From the NCBI GenBank assembly GCA_963747555.1, contig CAVVFZ010000023.1, forward strand, positions 186,001-250,000: DNA of 64,000 nucleotides, in the 5' to 3' direction. The notes under the pieces were generated by a model, which saw only the letters and a program-made list of their open reading frames with translations, ran no database searches and was not told where the DNA came from. This document shows positions 36,877 through 45,705 of the stretch, in pieces (positions within the stretch are counted from its first letter, which is position 1; the number at the start of each line of letters is the position of its first letter). This DNA is from DUZB01 sp963747555. Its GTDB lineage: Bacteria > Desulfobacterota > DSM-4660 > Desulfatiglandales > Desulfatiglandaceae. The translations under genes and the position numbers were made by a program.

Positions 36877-37639
36877 ATGGCCTACATGCAGGTTAATAAT
36901 CTTGTAAAACGATATGGAAAAGGAGAAGCCGCCTTCATGGCTGTGAAGGGGATGAGTTTCGATATAGAACAGGGAGAATTTGTAGCCATTGTGGGGGAAT
37001 CGGGATCGGGAAAGTCCACCTTGCTGTCGATGATGGGCGCCTTAAACACGCCCACGAACGGAAAATATTTCGTGGATGGAATAGATGTGTACGCACTCTC
37101 CCTCGACCAGCGCGCGGATTTCCGAAAGGAATTTCTGGGATTCATCTTCCAGAGTTTTCACCTGATCCCCTATCTATCCGTGGTAGAAAATGTAATGCTT
37201 CCCCTGGCCATATCGAAAAGGAAAGCAAAGGAACAGTTGGAGATGGCCGAAGATGCCCTGAAGAACGTGGGGCTTTACAGCAAAGCCGCTCGGTTGCCTA
37301 ATGAAATTTCAGGCGGAGAACAGGAAAGGGTGGCTATTGCAAGGGCCATCGTAAACAATCCTACCGTTCTTCTGGCCGATGAACCCACCGGCAATCTGGA
37401 CACGAAGACCAGCCGGGAGATCATCGATCTCTTTCATAAGCTGAATCAATACGGGAATCACCATCGTCATGGTCACCCACAATCCGGAATGCGCCAAAGA
37501 AGCCAACAGGGTTCTGTGCGTTTCGGATGGATTGATCATGGAACAGGAATGTCAGATCAGCACGGTGGATTTTCCCTATATCGTGCCGGTTGTCACTGAT
37601 CATGGGTTGGCAAGGACTTTTGCAGTCCAATCACACTGA
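36877..37639 (+). pseudogene. MacB/LolD-type ABC ATPase, single-base frame break near the H-loop
   Basis: Partner ATPase of the FtsX permease. Walker A GESGSGKSTLLSMMGALNTP, Q-loop FIFQSFHLIPYLS, signature ISGGEQERVAIARAIV and Walker B VLLADEPTGNLDTK are intact. One base too many (T at 37450) breaks the frame. Skipping it restores TGITIVMVTHNPECAKEANR, with the H-loop His, and a full C-terminus ending at 37639. As written the protein would lose the H-loop and be inactive. All its neighbours look functional, so a consensus error is likely. Confidence 0.85.
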
Positions 37640-37656
37640 TTAAAAAGGAGAGAAAG

Positions 37657-38635
37657 TTGGAAAAACAAACCAGTCTTACCAGGAAGATTTCCATAGGGCT
37701 CACCATCGGCCTCATCATTCTCATCACGGCTGTGGCCTTTGCCATAACCTCCAGAAAGGATGACATACCGTCGCCGCAGTCTCTCGAAAAAGCGGGAGCT
37801 ACTTTGGATACCGATAAAAAAGATTTAGTTAAAGTTGTCCTGAATGTGAGCAACATGTCCTGTTCGGGATGCATTGCATCAATCAAAGAAAGTCTCAAAG
37901 GAATAGAGGGGATACAGGATATCCTTGTGGACATCGGCAGTGGAAAGGTAGAGGTCTACTACCATCCCGCGTTGTTAACAGACCCTTCCCGTATTGAAAA
38001 GGCCATAACGGCAGACGGTTACCCTGCCACGACACTAAAAACCGTCGGCCCTGACGAAATCAGGAAAGAGCGTAATCTGGCAGCGTCCAAAGCACAGTAT
38101 TATATCGCATCCGTGGGTGGTTATGACATCTCAAGGGCTGATTTTGATGTGGAAATGAAGGTGGCCAAGACAAAGACTCCGGAAAAGCTCCGGGGATGAA
38201 TTCACCAATCCGGATGCCGGATCCCTCAACGACAGCCTCAAGGCACAGGTTGCCTCCAGGTTGATAAACGAGGGCGTTCTGCTTGGGGCAATCAATCATG
38301 CCGACTACAAACTCAATAAAGAGGCCATCAATGCCGAACTGAAAGAATATATTCGGAAAAGCGGCAAAACCGAAAAGGAGTTCCAAAAATCGATTCTTGA
38401 CGCAGGGTATAACTACAATTACTTTTTAAAGAGATTTGAGACGAGCCTCCTGATTAATAAGTATGTAGATGAAAAGGTCCTGGCGGATTCAACCAACCCT
38501 TCCGATCGGCAGAGGATCTTCGCATCCTGGTTCAATAACGCAAAAGGTCTCTCTGAGGTCGTATATTATGACAAGGATATCGAACAGGCCATAAAAAATC
38601 AAAGCGCATCGAGCAGCTGTTGTGCAACAAGATAA
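37657..38635 (+). pseudogene. HMA heavy-metal domain fused to a SurA-N-like domain, one frame break
   Basis: N-terminal membrane anchor (ISIGLTIGLIILITAVAFAI), then an HMA domain with the metal motif NMSCSGCIASIKESLKGIEG near residue 68, then ASVGGYDISRADFDVEM, the start of a SurA-N-like chaperone fold. The frame breaks in a GGGG run at 38192-38195. Skipping one G continues with DEFTNPDAGSLNDSLKAQVA, AINAELKEYIRKSGKTEKEF and ends SSSCCATR. The restored protein is about 325 residues, outside the inner membrane. An HMA plus SurA-like fusion suggests metal capture linked to protein handling; this is an inference. Confidence 0.75.
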
Positions 38636-38658
38636 TTTGCGGAACCTTTTTTTCCGCC

Positions 38659-38745
38659 TGGCCGAGACCGGACGAAAGCGTCCGGTTTGGCCACTATCAC
38701 CCACAATGACATATCCCCGTTCCAACCCCTCCAGGTTGGAGCGGG
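38659..38745 (+). promoter_or_regulatory. Two strong hairpins between the HMA and YHS genes
   Basis: Hairpin 1: ACCGGACG-AAAG-CGTCCGGT (38667-38686), extended by outer TGGCC/GGCCA (38659-38663 and 38689-38693). Hairpin 2: CCCG and TCCAACC pairing with GGTTGGA and CGGG (38716-38745) around a six-base loop. No T-tract follows either. They may set mRNA ends or stability between the two genes, or form a regulatory leader for the YHS gene. Confidence 0.6.
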
Positions 38746-38769
38746 AACCCCACGAAAGGAGGGTTTAAA

Positions 38770-39027
38770 ATGGAAAAGATCAATAAAGAAACAACGACCG
38801 TCGTAGATCCGGTATGCGGGATGACAATTGACCCGGATAAATATCCCTTCACCTCCACATACAAGGGGGAACCCTATCATTTCTGTTCGGAGATCTGCCT
38901 CGAGCAATTTGGAGGCCATGAACAAGGCTTCTTAGACCAAGCAAAGGGAAAAAAGAAAGGATGGTGGGCCCGGTATCTGGAGAAACTCAAGAAACAGGAA
39001 GGAGAGGTTCGTTCCTGCTGTCATTGA
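38770..39027 (+). CDS. YHS-domain protein with vicinal-Cys tail
   Basis: 85 residues after AAGGAGGG. The YHS domain has VDPVCGMTIDPDKYPF and YHFCSEICLEQF, the usual metal-binding cysteines, near residues 13-50. A Lys/Trp-rich linker (GKKKGWWARYLEKLKKQ) leads to the C-terminal SCCH. YHS domains accompany copper and other heavy-metal transporters, and the last residues echo the CC endings of other proteins in this cluster. Confidence 0.85.
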   Translation: MEKINKETTTVVDPVCGMTIDPDKYPFTSTYKGEPYHFCSEICLEQFGGHEQGFLDQAKGKKKGWWARYLEKLKKQEGEVRSCCH

Positions 39028-39063
39028 ACCGAGGCGCTGAAGCCACGGTGAATAAGGGGAAAC

Positions 39064-39663
39064 ATGGAGAGCAAATACGTAAAAAAACAGACAATGCTTG
39101 TGGTCGCTTTTGCGGCCCTTGCGGCAGGATTTCTTGGCGGCATTATCTTCAGCGCCTACAAAACCGCTTCCGAACCCGGTTTGTCGGTTACAGCCCCCGG
39201 AAAGGAGGGCGAAAACCAGGAAATTTCCGACGAGCAGGCGAAGAGTATCCTTTCTCTTGAAAAAGAAGTTTCTCTCCTTCCCCGGAACGCGGAAGCCTGG
39301 GTGCAATTGGGGAACCTGTATTTTGATACCAACCAGGTCAAAAAGGCTATCGGGGCGTATAACAAATCCCTGGAATTGGACCCAAAAAATCCCAGTGTTC
39401 TGACAGACCTTGGGGTCATGTATCGTCGCAATGGCCAACCATTGGAAGCCATCAAGGCCTTTGATCGCGCCATTGCGGCAGACCCGAAGCATGAAGTGTC
39501 GAGATTCAATAAAGGCGTGGTCTTTCTGTACGATTTGAAGGAGCCTGAAAAGGCGATCAAGGCATGGGAAGGACTTCTGGAGGTGAATCCCCTCGCAGAA
39601 ACCCCCAACGGCGATCTTCTCATGGAGGTGGTAAAGAATCTTAAGGAGAAGAAAACACAGTAA
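39064..39663 (+). CDS. Membrane-anchored TPR protein
   Basis: 199 residues. A signal anchor (MLVVAFAALAAGFLGGIIFS) and a linker are followed by about four tetratricopeptide repeats (AEAWVQLGNLYFDTNQVKKA, PSVLTDLGVMYRRNGQPLEA, VSRFNKGVVFLYDLKEPEKA). TPRs are protein-binding scaffolds, here in the periplasm. The order resembles TPR proteins that accompany cytochrome or cofactor assembly factors. It is the last gene of the Cys-rich cluster. Confidence 0.82.
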   Translation: MESKYVKKQTMLVVAFAALAAGFLGGIIFSAYKTASEPGLSVTAPGKEGENQEISDEQAKSILSLEKEVSLLPRNAEAWVQLGNLYFDTNQVKKAIGAYNKSLELDPKNPSVLTDLGVMYRRNGQPLEAIKAFDRAIAADPKHEVSRFNKGVVFLYDLKEPEKAIKAWEGLLEVNPLAETPNGDLLMEVVKNLKEKKTQ

Positions 39664-39742
39664 AAGTTCGGGGCTTAGCCATTTTCCTGAAGGGAGAACA
39701 AAAGGGGATGAACCTTTACCAACGGCCGGGATGTATACGCAT

Positions 39743-39960
39743 CTTCTTCAAAAACCCCGTCGGTAATGGAGTCACAGGGTCTTTTTTGCTGCCGCATCTT
39801 GGATCGACCTTCACCGACCGTTGAGAGGCCCTTCTATGCTGGTACAAAAAATAATGCTGACTTTTTAACGACCTCTCCGTACCAGCATAGAAGGACCGGT
39901 GCTCCACAGGAATCAGATGCGGCAGCAAAAAAGACCCTGTGGCGGAATGGCGTTGCTGAC
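39743..39960. repeat. Nested inverted-repeat element (MITE-like)
   Basis: A perfect 27-bp outer pair (39773-39799 with 39915-39941, beginning CACAGGGTCTTTTTTGCTGC) encloses a perfect 16-bp inner pair (39830-39845 with 39879-39894, CCTTCTATGCTGGTAC). The outer flanks (39743-39772 and 39942-39960) recur in shortened form at 45521-45585. No open frame inside. It fills the 344-base gap between the TPR and ABM genes. Confidence 0.8.
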
Positions 39961-40007
39961 TCCAAACATCATATCAGGGAATTTGAACAGCATACATTTA
40001 CACCACC

Positions 40008-40316
40008 CTAATCATAGGTGTAGACCTTGTATATCGTGTGAGAGCCCAGGAGGACATCAATGTTTCCTTCAAGCTCCTCTCTTCTCTTATCCGCGAACCA
40101 CCTATTCCAGTCTTCAAGAGTCTTCCAGGTGCTGATCACCAGATATTCGTTGGGATCATCAATATTTCGCATGGTTTCACCGGAGATGTATCCGGGTTGC
40201 TGGAAGGCCATTTTCCTTATCTCGACCAACATGGAAGAAAGGTGCGGCAGCAGTTCTGCTCCGTGCCCCCCATGCAGCGCGGCAAACCGTCGGGTCATGA
40301 GAACACGTATGGTCAT
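40008..40316 (-). CDS. Antibiotic-biosynthesis-monooxygenase (ABM) fold protein
   Basis: 102 residues after AAGGAG. A single ferredoxin-like ABM domain: RKMAFQQPGYISGETMRNID and EYLVISTWKTLEDWNRWFAD. Such proteins are heme- or quinol-linked monooxygenases or simple dimeric binding proteins; activity cannot be told. It lies downstream of the decarboxylase operon on the same strand, 65 bases after oadB. Confidence 0.82.
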   Translation of the reverse strand: MTIRVLMTRRFAALHGGHGAELLPHLSSMLVEIRKMAFQQPGYISGETMRNIDDPNEYLVISTWKTLEDWNRWFADKRREELEGNIDVLLGSHTIYKVYTYD

Positions 40317-40381
40317 CTGTTTTCTCCTTCAGTCTGTTCGATTCAATACAAATGGATACCCTTTCGGACGGAGGATTTGTT

Positions 40382-41665
40382 TCATGAGATAAAATTTTTC
40401 AGGGTTAATAAAACCCCGGCGGCACAAGCCGATCCAATCACCCCGGACACGTTGGGACCCATGGCGTACATCAGCAGCATATTCTCGGAATCCGCTTCAG
40501 TTCCCAGTTTCTGGCTCACACGCGCTGCCATCGGCACCGCGGATACCCCGGCTGAACCGATAAGCGGATTGATCTTGGTTCGCAAAAACAGGTTCATAAT
40601 CTTGGCCATTAAAACCCCGGATGCCGTCCCGATGCTGAATGCGATGGCTCCCAAAAGCAAGATGCCCAGCGTTCCAAGATTCAAAAAAGTCTCCGATGTC
40701 AACCTCGATCCGACCCCAAGACCCAACAGGATGGTGACAATATTTATCAAGGCGTTTTGAGTCGTCTTGGAGAGACGCTCCACGACGCCGCACTCCCTCA
40801 TCAGGTTCCCGAACATGAAAAATCCGATAAGAGGCGCCGCCGAAGGAAGAAGCAGAAGGCACAATCCGAGAACCAGCAGTGGATATACGATCTTTTCGGC
40901 CTTTCCCACGTACCTCAGCTGGTCCATGCGGATTTTTCGTTCTTCCAAGCTGGTCAACACCCGCATGATGGGTGGTTGTATGATGGGAACAAGCGCCATG
41001 TAGGAATAGGCCGCAATGGCCACAGGACCCAGCAGGTGCGGAGAAAGTCGGCTCGTGAGAAAAATCGCCGTGGGACCGTCAGCCCCGCCTATGATCCCGA
41101 TAGAGGCAGCGTCCAAAAGGTTGAAGTTGATTCCCGGCACCCATTCCGATAACAGCAAGGCCCCTATGAGTGTGCTGAAAATCCCGAACTGGGCGGCCCC
41201 CCCCAGAAGGGCGGTCTTCGGATTGGCGATCATGGGCCCAAAATCCGTCATGGCGCCAACACCCATAAAGACCAGCAAGGGAAGCGCGCCGGTCTTAATA
41301 CCGACTTCGTAAATGTAATAAAGCATGCCTCCGGGATCATTGAGTCCGGCCATGGGAATATTGGCCAGGATACATCCGAACCCCAGGGGCACAAGGATCA
41401 GCGGTTCAAACTCCTTCTTGATGGCAAGGAACAACAAAAGAAGGCCTAAACCCACCATGAGGATGCGCCCCAGCCCGTCCGTCCATTTTCCGGTGGCAGG
41501 GAAAACATAGGCGTAAATCCCCGTGGATTGAAGAAATTGCGAGATCATCTCTCCCAGAGGAACCAGGGTCACCTCCGTGGACGTTGGAGACCCGGCCTGA
41601 GCCGGTGCGGCAAAGAACACTGCCGACAGGAGCAGGAAACACAATACCAGAAGTTTGATTCTCAT
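40382..41665 (-). CDS. oadB: Sodium-translocating decarboxylase beta subunit (OadB/GcdB type)
   Basis: 427 residues. A signal-like N-terminus and about ten membrane segments, with the conserved sodium-site regions GVGAMTDFGPMIANPKTALL near residue 140, SIGIIGGADGPTAIFLTSRL near residue 187 and the later NPLIGSAGVSAVPMAARVSQ near residue 365. It couples decarboxylation of the carboxybiotin carrier to sodium export across the inner membrane. Family members serve oxaloacetate, glutaconyl-CoA, malonate or methylmalonyl-CoA decarboxylases; the alpha subunit next to it decides the substrate. Confidence 0.93.
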   Translation of the reverse strand: MRIKLLVLCFLLLSAVFFAAPAQAGSPTSTEVTLVPLGEMISQFLQSTGIYAYVFPATGKWTDGLGRILMVGLGLLLLFLAIKKEFEPLILVPLGFGCILANIPMAGLNDPGGMLYYIYEVGIKTGALPLLVFMGVGAMTDFGPMIANPKTALLGGAAQFGIFSTLIGALLLSEWVPGINFNLLDAASIGIIGGADGPTAIFLTSRLSPHLLGPVAIAAYSYMALVPIIQPPIMRVLTSLEERKIRMDQLRYVGKAEKIVYPLLVLGLCLLLLPSAAPLIGFFMFGNLMRECGVVERLSKTTQNALINIVTILLGLGVGSRLTSETFLNLGTLGILLLGAIAFSIGTASGVLMAKIMNLFLRTKINPLIGSAGVSAVPMAARVSQKLGTEADSENMLLMYAMGPNVSGVIGSACAAGVLLTLKNFIS

Positions 41666-41680
41666 CTTCTATACTCCCGC

Positions 41681-43474
41681 CTAAGACAGGATCGCTACCA
41701 GCTGCCCGGTTTTTACTACCTGGTCTTTTTCAACCTTAATGCTGACCACCGTGCCGTCGCTGGGCGCTACCACGGGTGTTTCCATTTTCATCGCTTCGAG
41801 AATCATCAACGTATCCCCCTTCTCCACCCAATCCCCCGAGGAGAAAAATATCTGGGATACAATGCCCTGCAATTTGGCCCTCACTTCGATCTTTGCCTCT
41901 GGCTTAGCAGCCTCGCCCGAAGCCGGTTCAATGGTCTTCACCTCACCGGTTGATTCCTCCACCGTGACATGAAATACCTTGCCTTCCACGGTCACCTTGT
42001 AATCGGCAGGTCCCGCCTTTCTCTCCACGACAGGGTGCGTCGGCTCATCGATCTGCAACTCTCCTTCGCGCTTTTCGCTGACCTTCCGAACATTGACCGT
42101 CATCTTTCCCTTTAAGAAGTCGAGACCTTTGTTGCCTTTAGGTGTCGCCAGGGCGCCTATGATGAAAATGTTTTCATCCGTAACCGGCAATTTTTCCTTT
42201 TCGAGAATCGCCTTGGCCTTGGGTATCCCGGGCTCGATGACATCCAGGGGATCCCCCTTGAAAACCGGTTTTCCAAGCTGCTCTTCGGCAAGACGGACGA
42301 TCTCGGCATCCGGTTCCACGGGGGTACGACCAAAATATCCCAGCACCATATTGCCGTAACCTTCCGTAATAGTTTTCCATGGACCTTGTGTCACATTTGC
42401 ATAGGCCTGCTGAAAATAAAACTGCGATACCGGCGTAACCGACGTACCAAAACCGCCCTTGGCCACGCATTCGGACATGGCTTGAATCACCTTGGGATAG
42501 AGATCAAGCGTTCCCGTATCCCGCATCATCATGGTGTTTGCCGTCAAAGCCCCACCCGGCATGGGAGAAAGGATGACCTCGGACGAAACCTGGCGTGCTT
42601 CCGCAGGAAAAAAGTAATCCTTGAGGCACTCCTCCAGCACCCGGTTCGCTTCCATTACCTTGGAGACATCAATATCCAGGGTATAATCCGTTCCTTTAAG
42701 TGTATGCCACATGGAGAGGATATCAGGCTGGCAGGTCCCTCCGGACAGTGGTGGACGAGCAAGATCGACCCCGTCGCATCCGGCCTCTATGGCAGCCTGA
42801 TACTGCAGCAATCCCACACCCGCGGTTTCATGGCTGTGCATCCATATCACTTCGTCATCGCCCAGCAATTTACGCGCGGCCTTTATCGTGTCATATACCT
42901 TTTTTGGGTTAGACGTGCCCGAGGCGTCTTTGAAGCAAATGGAATCGTAGGGCAACCCCGAATCAAGGATCTCCCGGAGGGTTTTTATGTAGAAATCCAC
43001 GTCATGGGCTCCGCAGCAACCCGGCGGGAGTTCCATCATGGACACCACCACCTGGTGATGAAGCCCAGCATTTTTGATACAGGTTCCTGAATAGGTGAGG
43101 TTGCGGACATCATTTAAGGCGTCGAAATTCCGAATATGGGTCATACCGTGTTTCTTGAACAACCGGGCATGCAGATCAATCATGTCTTTCGGCTGCGCGG
43201 AAAGAGCCACCACGTTTATTCCCCGGGCCAGCGTCTGGAGGCTTGCTTTGCTGCCCGCCGCCTCGCGGAATCGATCCATCATGTCAAATGCGGATTCACC
43301 ACAATACATGAAAAGACTTTGAAAACGGGCCCCACCGCCTGCCTCCAGGTAGTCGATTCCCGCATCCACAGCGGCTGCCACAGCAGGTATGAAATCATCG
43401 GTCAGCGCGCGGGCGCCGAAGACCGACTGAAACCCGTCACGCAGGGACGTATCCATAAAACGTATCTTTTTCAT
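41681..43474 (-). CDS. oadA: Carboxyltransferase/biotin-carrier alpha subunit (oxaloacetate decarboxylase type)
   Basis: 597 residues. A PYC/OAD-type carboxyltransferase barrel (residues 1-310: MDTSLRDGFQSVFGARAL, metal-site WMHSHETAG) is followed by the conserved carboxylase domain and a C-terminal biotinyl domain with MILEAMKMETPV, whose Lys carries biotin. It transfers CO2 from the substrate to biotin. The usual RDGHQS reads RDGFQS here, a difference from standard OadA. Oxaloacetate is the likely but not certain substrate. It sits between the beta and gamma subunits. Confidence 0.9.
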   Translation of the reverse strand: MKKIRFMDTSLRDGFQSVFGARALTDDFIPAVAAAVDAGIDYLEAGGGARFQSLFMYCGESAFDMMDRFREAAGSKASLQTLARGINVVALSAQPKDMIDLHARLFKKHGMTHIRNFDALNDVRNLTYSGTCIKNAGLHHQVVVSMMELPPGCCGAHDVDFYIKTLREILDSGLPYDSICFKDASGTSNPKKVYDTIKAARKLLGDDEVIWMHSHETAGVGLLQYQAAIEAGCDGVDLARPPLSGGTCQPDILSMWHTLKGTDYTLDIDVSKVMEANRVLEECLKDYFFPAEARQVSSEVILSPMPGGALTANTMMMRDTGTLDLYPKVIQAMSECVAKGGFGTSVTPVSQFYFQQAYANVTQGPWKTITEGYGNMVLGYFGRTPVEPDAEIVRLAEEQLGKPVFKGDPLDVIEPGIPKAKAILEKEKLPVTDENIFIIGALATPKGNKGLDFLKGKMTVNVRKVSEKREGELQIDEPTHPVVERKAGPADYKVTVEGKVFHVTVEESTGEVKTIEPASGEAAKPEAKIEVRAKLQGIVSQIFFSSGDWVEKGDTLMILEAMKMETPVVAPSDGTVVSIKVEKDQVVKTGQLVAILS

Positions 43475-43528
43475 AATAAGAGAATACCTCTCCGTTCTTA
43501 CTCAGTTGACCAGCAATCCAGTAGCGAT

Positions 43529-43780
43529 TCACTTCCGAAGCGTACGTGCACGGTGGGCCGCAATGGCAGCGGTGATGACGGCTGCCATAACCTTGCTTTC
43601 TCCCTTCACAGCACCTTTCCTGATCCTTTTTTGTCCGGCGGTCTCAATCTCGATCAGCTCACTGGCACTCAACGAACCGAGAAGCTTGAAAGACAGTTGG
43701 ACGAGCAAAATCAATACAATGAGAAAGATGCCCACCGCGCCCATGCCTAATAAGGTCAGTTTTAATCCTGCGGCAATCAT
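43529..43780 (-). CDS. oadG: Decarboxylase gamma subunit (OadG family)
   Basis: 83 residues. One N-terminal membrane helix (LLGMGAVGIFLIVLILLVQL) and a charged cytoplasmic tail (KGESKVMAAVITAAIAAHRA). OadG anchors the alpha subunit to beta. First gene of the operon, 33 bases downstream from a good promoter region edge and about 54 bases before oadA. Confidence 0.85.
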   Translation of the reverse strand: MIAAGLKLTLLGMGAVGIFLIVLILLVQLSFKLLGSLSASELIEIETAGQKRIRKGAVKGESKVMAAVITAAIAAHRARTLRK

Positions 43781-43840
43781 GCACAGCCCTCATTTATTTT
43801 TCTTCTTCAACGAAACATCCCAAATATCCCCAATTAGAAG

Positions 43841-43869
43841 GCTATAGTGTGAATGGAAATGTGTGTCAA
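43841..43869 (-). promoter_or_regulatory. Sigma-70-type promoter of the decarboxylase operon
   Basis: On the minus strand, TTGACA (43864-43869) and TATAGC (43841-43846) are exactly 17 bases apart, about 60 bases before oadG. The rest of the gap 43781-44139 is AT-rich with no gene; its right end holds the ribosome-binding site of the divergent reductase. Confidence 0.65.
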
Positions 43870-44139
43870 GAAAAAAGATATCGCCTAAAAGCCTGTTATA
43901 ATAATATTAACTGATTGATATCACGTTCATATACGGGGCGACTTCTAATCTCCTTTCGATTCCAGGCAAGTTTGTGTTACCATGAAATTTGGATTTTCCT
44001 GTCCCATGATGACAGGGTCTGGCCCATCTTCCAAACCCGAAATTGAAAAGCAGGAAATCCTAAGGAGTTCATCTTCAGAGTCAGATATCTGTGCCGAACA
44101 CAAAATGGAAACAGGGCTTTTATTTCAGGAGGATTCGCG

Positions 44140-45138
44140 ATGGAAAACAGGATGTTTAATGCCTTTGTAGTTGAAGAAACCGATGAAAAAACATTTACCG
44201 GTCATGTAAAAACAAGAAACATCGAGGACCTCCCGAAGGGAGATGTGACCATACGCGTAAATTATTCGTCCTTGAACTATAAGGATGCTCTCTCGGCCAC
44301 AGGGAACAGGGGCGTCACGAAAACATACCCACACACACCAGGCATTGACGCAGCGGGGTTCATAGAAGAGAGTTCCGTCGACCGGTTCAAGTCAGGCGAA
44401 CCCGTTATTTGCACCAGTTATGATCTGGGCATGAATACGCCTGGTGGATTCGGCCAGGTCATTCGTGTTCCCGCGGACTGGATAGTCAAACTGCCTCCCG
44501 GTCTGACCCTCAAAGAGAGTATGATATTGGGCACCGCGGGTTTTACGGCAGGCTTATCCGTGCGCAAAATGACGGCCTCCGTCAAGCCGGAACAGGGACC
44601 GGTAGTGGTCACGGGAGCCACCGGCGGTGTCGGAAGCGTTGCCGTGGCCGTTCTTTCCAAATTGGGGTACTCCGTAACAGCCGTTTCCGGAAAAGCCGAC
44701 TCAGAGACTTTTCTGCGTAAACTGGGGGTCAAGGAGATCCTTAAAAGGGAAACATTCCTGAAGGACGGCAATCGCCCGCTCCTGCACCCGGTCTGGGCAG
44801 GCGCCATCGATACCGTCGGAGGGGAATACCTGGCAACGGCCATCAAGTCCACCATGCCGTTAGGCGTAGTCACCTGCTGCGGAAATGCCGCTTCGCCCGA
44901 GCTTCCCATCACGGTATTCCCTTTCATATTGCGAGGGGTAACCCTTGCCGGGGTCAATTCTCAGAGCTGCCCCATGCCCATAAGAGAAGAGGTATGGGGA
45001 AAACTGGCTGATGAATGGAAATTCGATGGGCTTGACGAGATCTGCACCGAAATATCGCTGGAGGCATTAAACGAAAAGATCCCGTTGATCCTGAAAGGAC
45101 GGTTGAAAGGAAGAACGGTCGTGAATCTGAAAAGGTGA
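44140..45138 (+). CDS. Zinc-free MDR oxidoreductase, acrylyl-CoA reductase (AcuI/YhdH) type
   Basis: 332 residues after GGAGG. Quinone-oxidoreductase fold: SSLNYKDALSATGNRGVTKT, PHTPGIDAAGFIEESS, ILGTAGFTAGLSVRKM and the NADPH loop VVTGATGGVGSVAVAVLSKL. YhdH/AcuI proteins reduce acrylyl-CoA or similar enones with NADPH. No DMSP-pathway genes are near. No frame lesion. It is divergent from the decarboxylase operon. Confidence 0.9.
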   Translation: MENRMFNAFVVEETDEKTFTGHVKTRNIEDLPKGDVTIRVNYSSLNYKDALSATGNRGVTKTYPHTPGIDAAGFIEESSVDRFKSGEPVICTSYDLGMNTPGGFGQVIRVPADWIVKLPPGLTLKESMILGTAGFTAGLSVRKMTASVKPEQGPVVVTGATGGVGSVAVAVLSKLGYSVTAVSGKADSETFLRKLGVKEILKRETFLKDGNRPLLHPVWAGAIDTVGGEYLATAIKSTMPLGVVTCCGNAASPELPITVFPFILRGVTLAGVNSQSCPMPIREEVWGKLADEWKFDGLDEICTEISLEALNEKIPLILKGRLKGRTVVNLKR

Positions 45139-45705
45139 TCTCGGCGGCAATCTTCGTCCCCGAAGAGTTCGGCTTCCCGGGCTCCCACGCTCTCGCGTGA
45201 GGACTCATGCCTTTCTATCGGAATTAAATCCGCCTGAAAAAATGAGCATTGCGGGTCCTGTTCAACGTCTCATGAGACCATTATGTCTCATGGTTGATAC
45301 GATACAATATGGGCTGTTCCCCCCTCTTTTCCCCTAATAATGGCCAGGAATACCCGGGAAGCCAAACAATAACCAACTGATTTTCCTATGCATTCATTCA
45401 CGGATCCGCAAATCTGACAATTTGGCACAGAATTTGGATATACAAAGAAGTAATTCAAGCATTTAGTTCGAAAGACCGGATTTCTGTTTCCTATTCAAAA
45501 CTCCTGGTACGTTGTTCGGATTCAGCAAAGCCATTCCGTCACAGGGTCTTTTGTGACCCCATTACTGCCAAGGTTTTTGAATAAGGTACGTTCGAATATT
45601 TTCCTTTTTTGGCGAATCGGTGTTTGTTCATTATCCTTGTTTCCCATTTGCGAATAAATGAACAGGGCGATGAGAATTTAATTTTGTTTTGGGAGGAAAT
45701 TGGGA
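45139..45705. other. Long intergenic region before the oxygen-defence island
   Basis: 567 bases with no persuasive gene. It contains the short repeat at 45521-45585 and a weak sigma-54-like site at 45422-45437 (TTGGCACA then TTGGA; the -12 GC is GG, so probably not active). The promoter of the island should lie here, but I could not fix it. Confidence 0.45.
45521..45585. repeat. Short relative of the 39.7-kb inverted-repeat element
   Basis: 45521-45553 (TTCAGCAAAGCCATTCCGTC, then ACAGGGTCTTTT) matches the complement of the right end of the 39.7-kb element. 45553-45582 (GTGACCCCATTACTGCC, then GGTTTTTGAA) matches the complement of its left end. The long hairpin core is missing. GGTACGTT occurs on both sides (45506-45513 and 45585-45592), like a target duplication. 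Confidence 0.65.

Noticed and set aside
37309..38635. Programmed ribosomal frameshifting as the cause of the ABC ATPase and HMA gene breaks
   Set aside because: No slippery heptamer with a downstream pseudoknot is evident at either site, and the same one-extra-base pattern recurs in many unrelated genes.
39773..39941. CRISPR array or rRNA-type structure for the nested repeats
   Set aside because: There are only two inverted arms, no direct repeat-spacer periodicity and no cas genes.
45422..45437. Sigma-54-like TTGGCACA-N-TTGGA upstream of the oxygen-defence island
   Set aside because: The essential -12 GC reads GG and the site is about 270 bases before the first gene.
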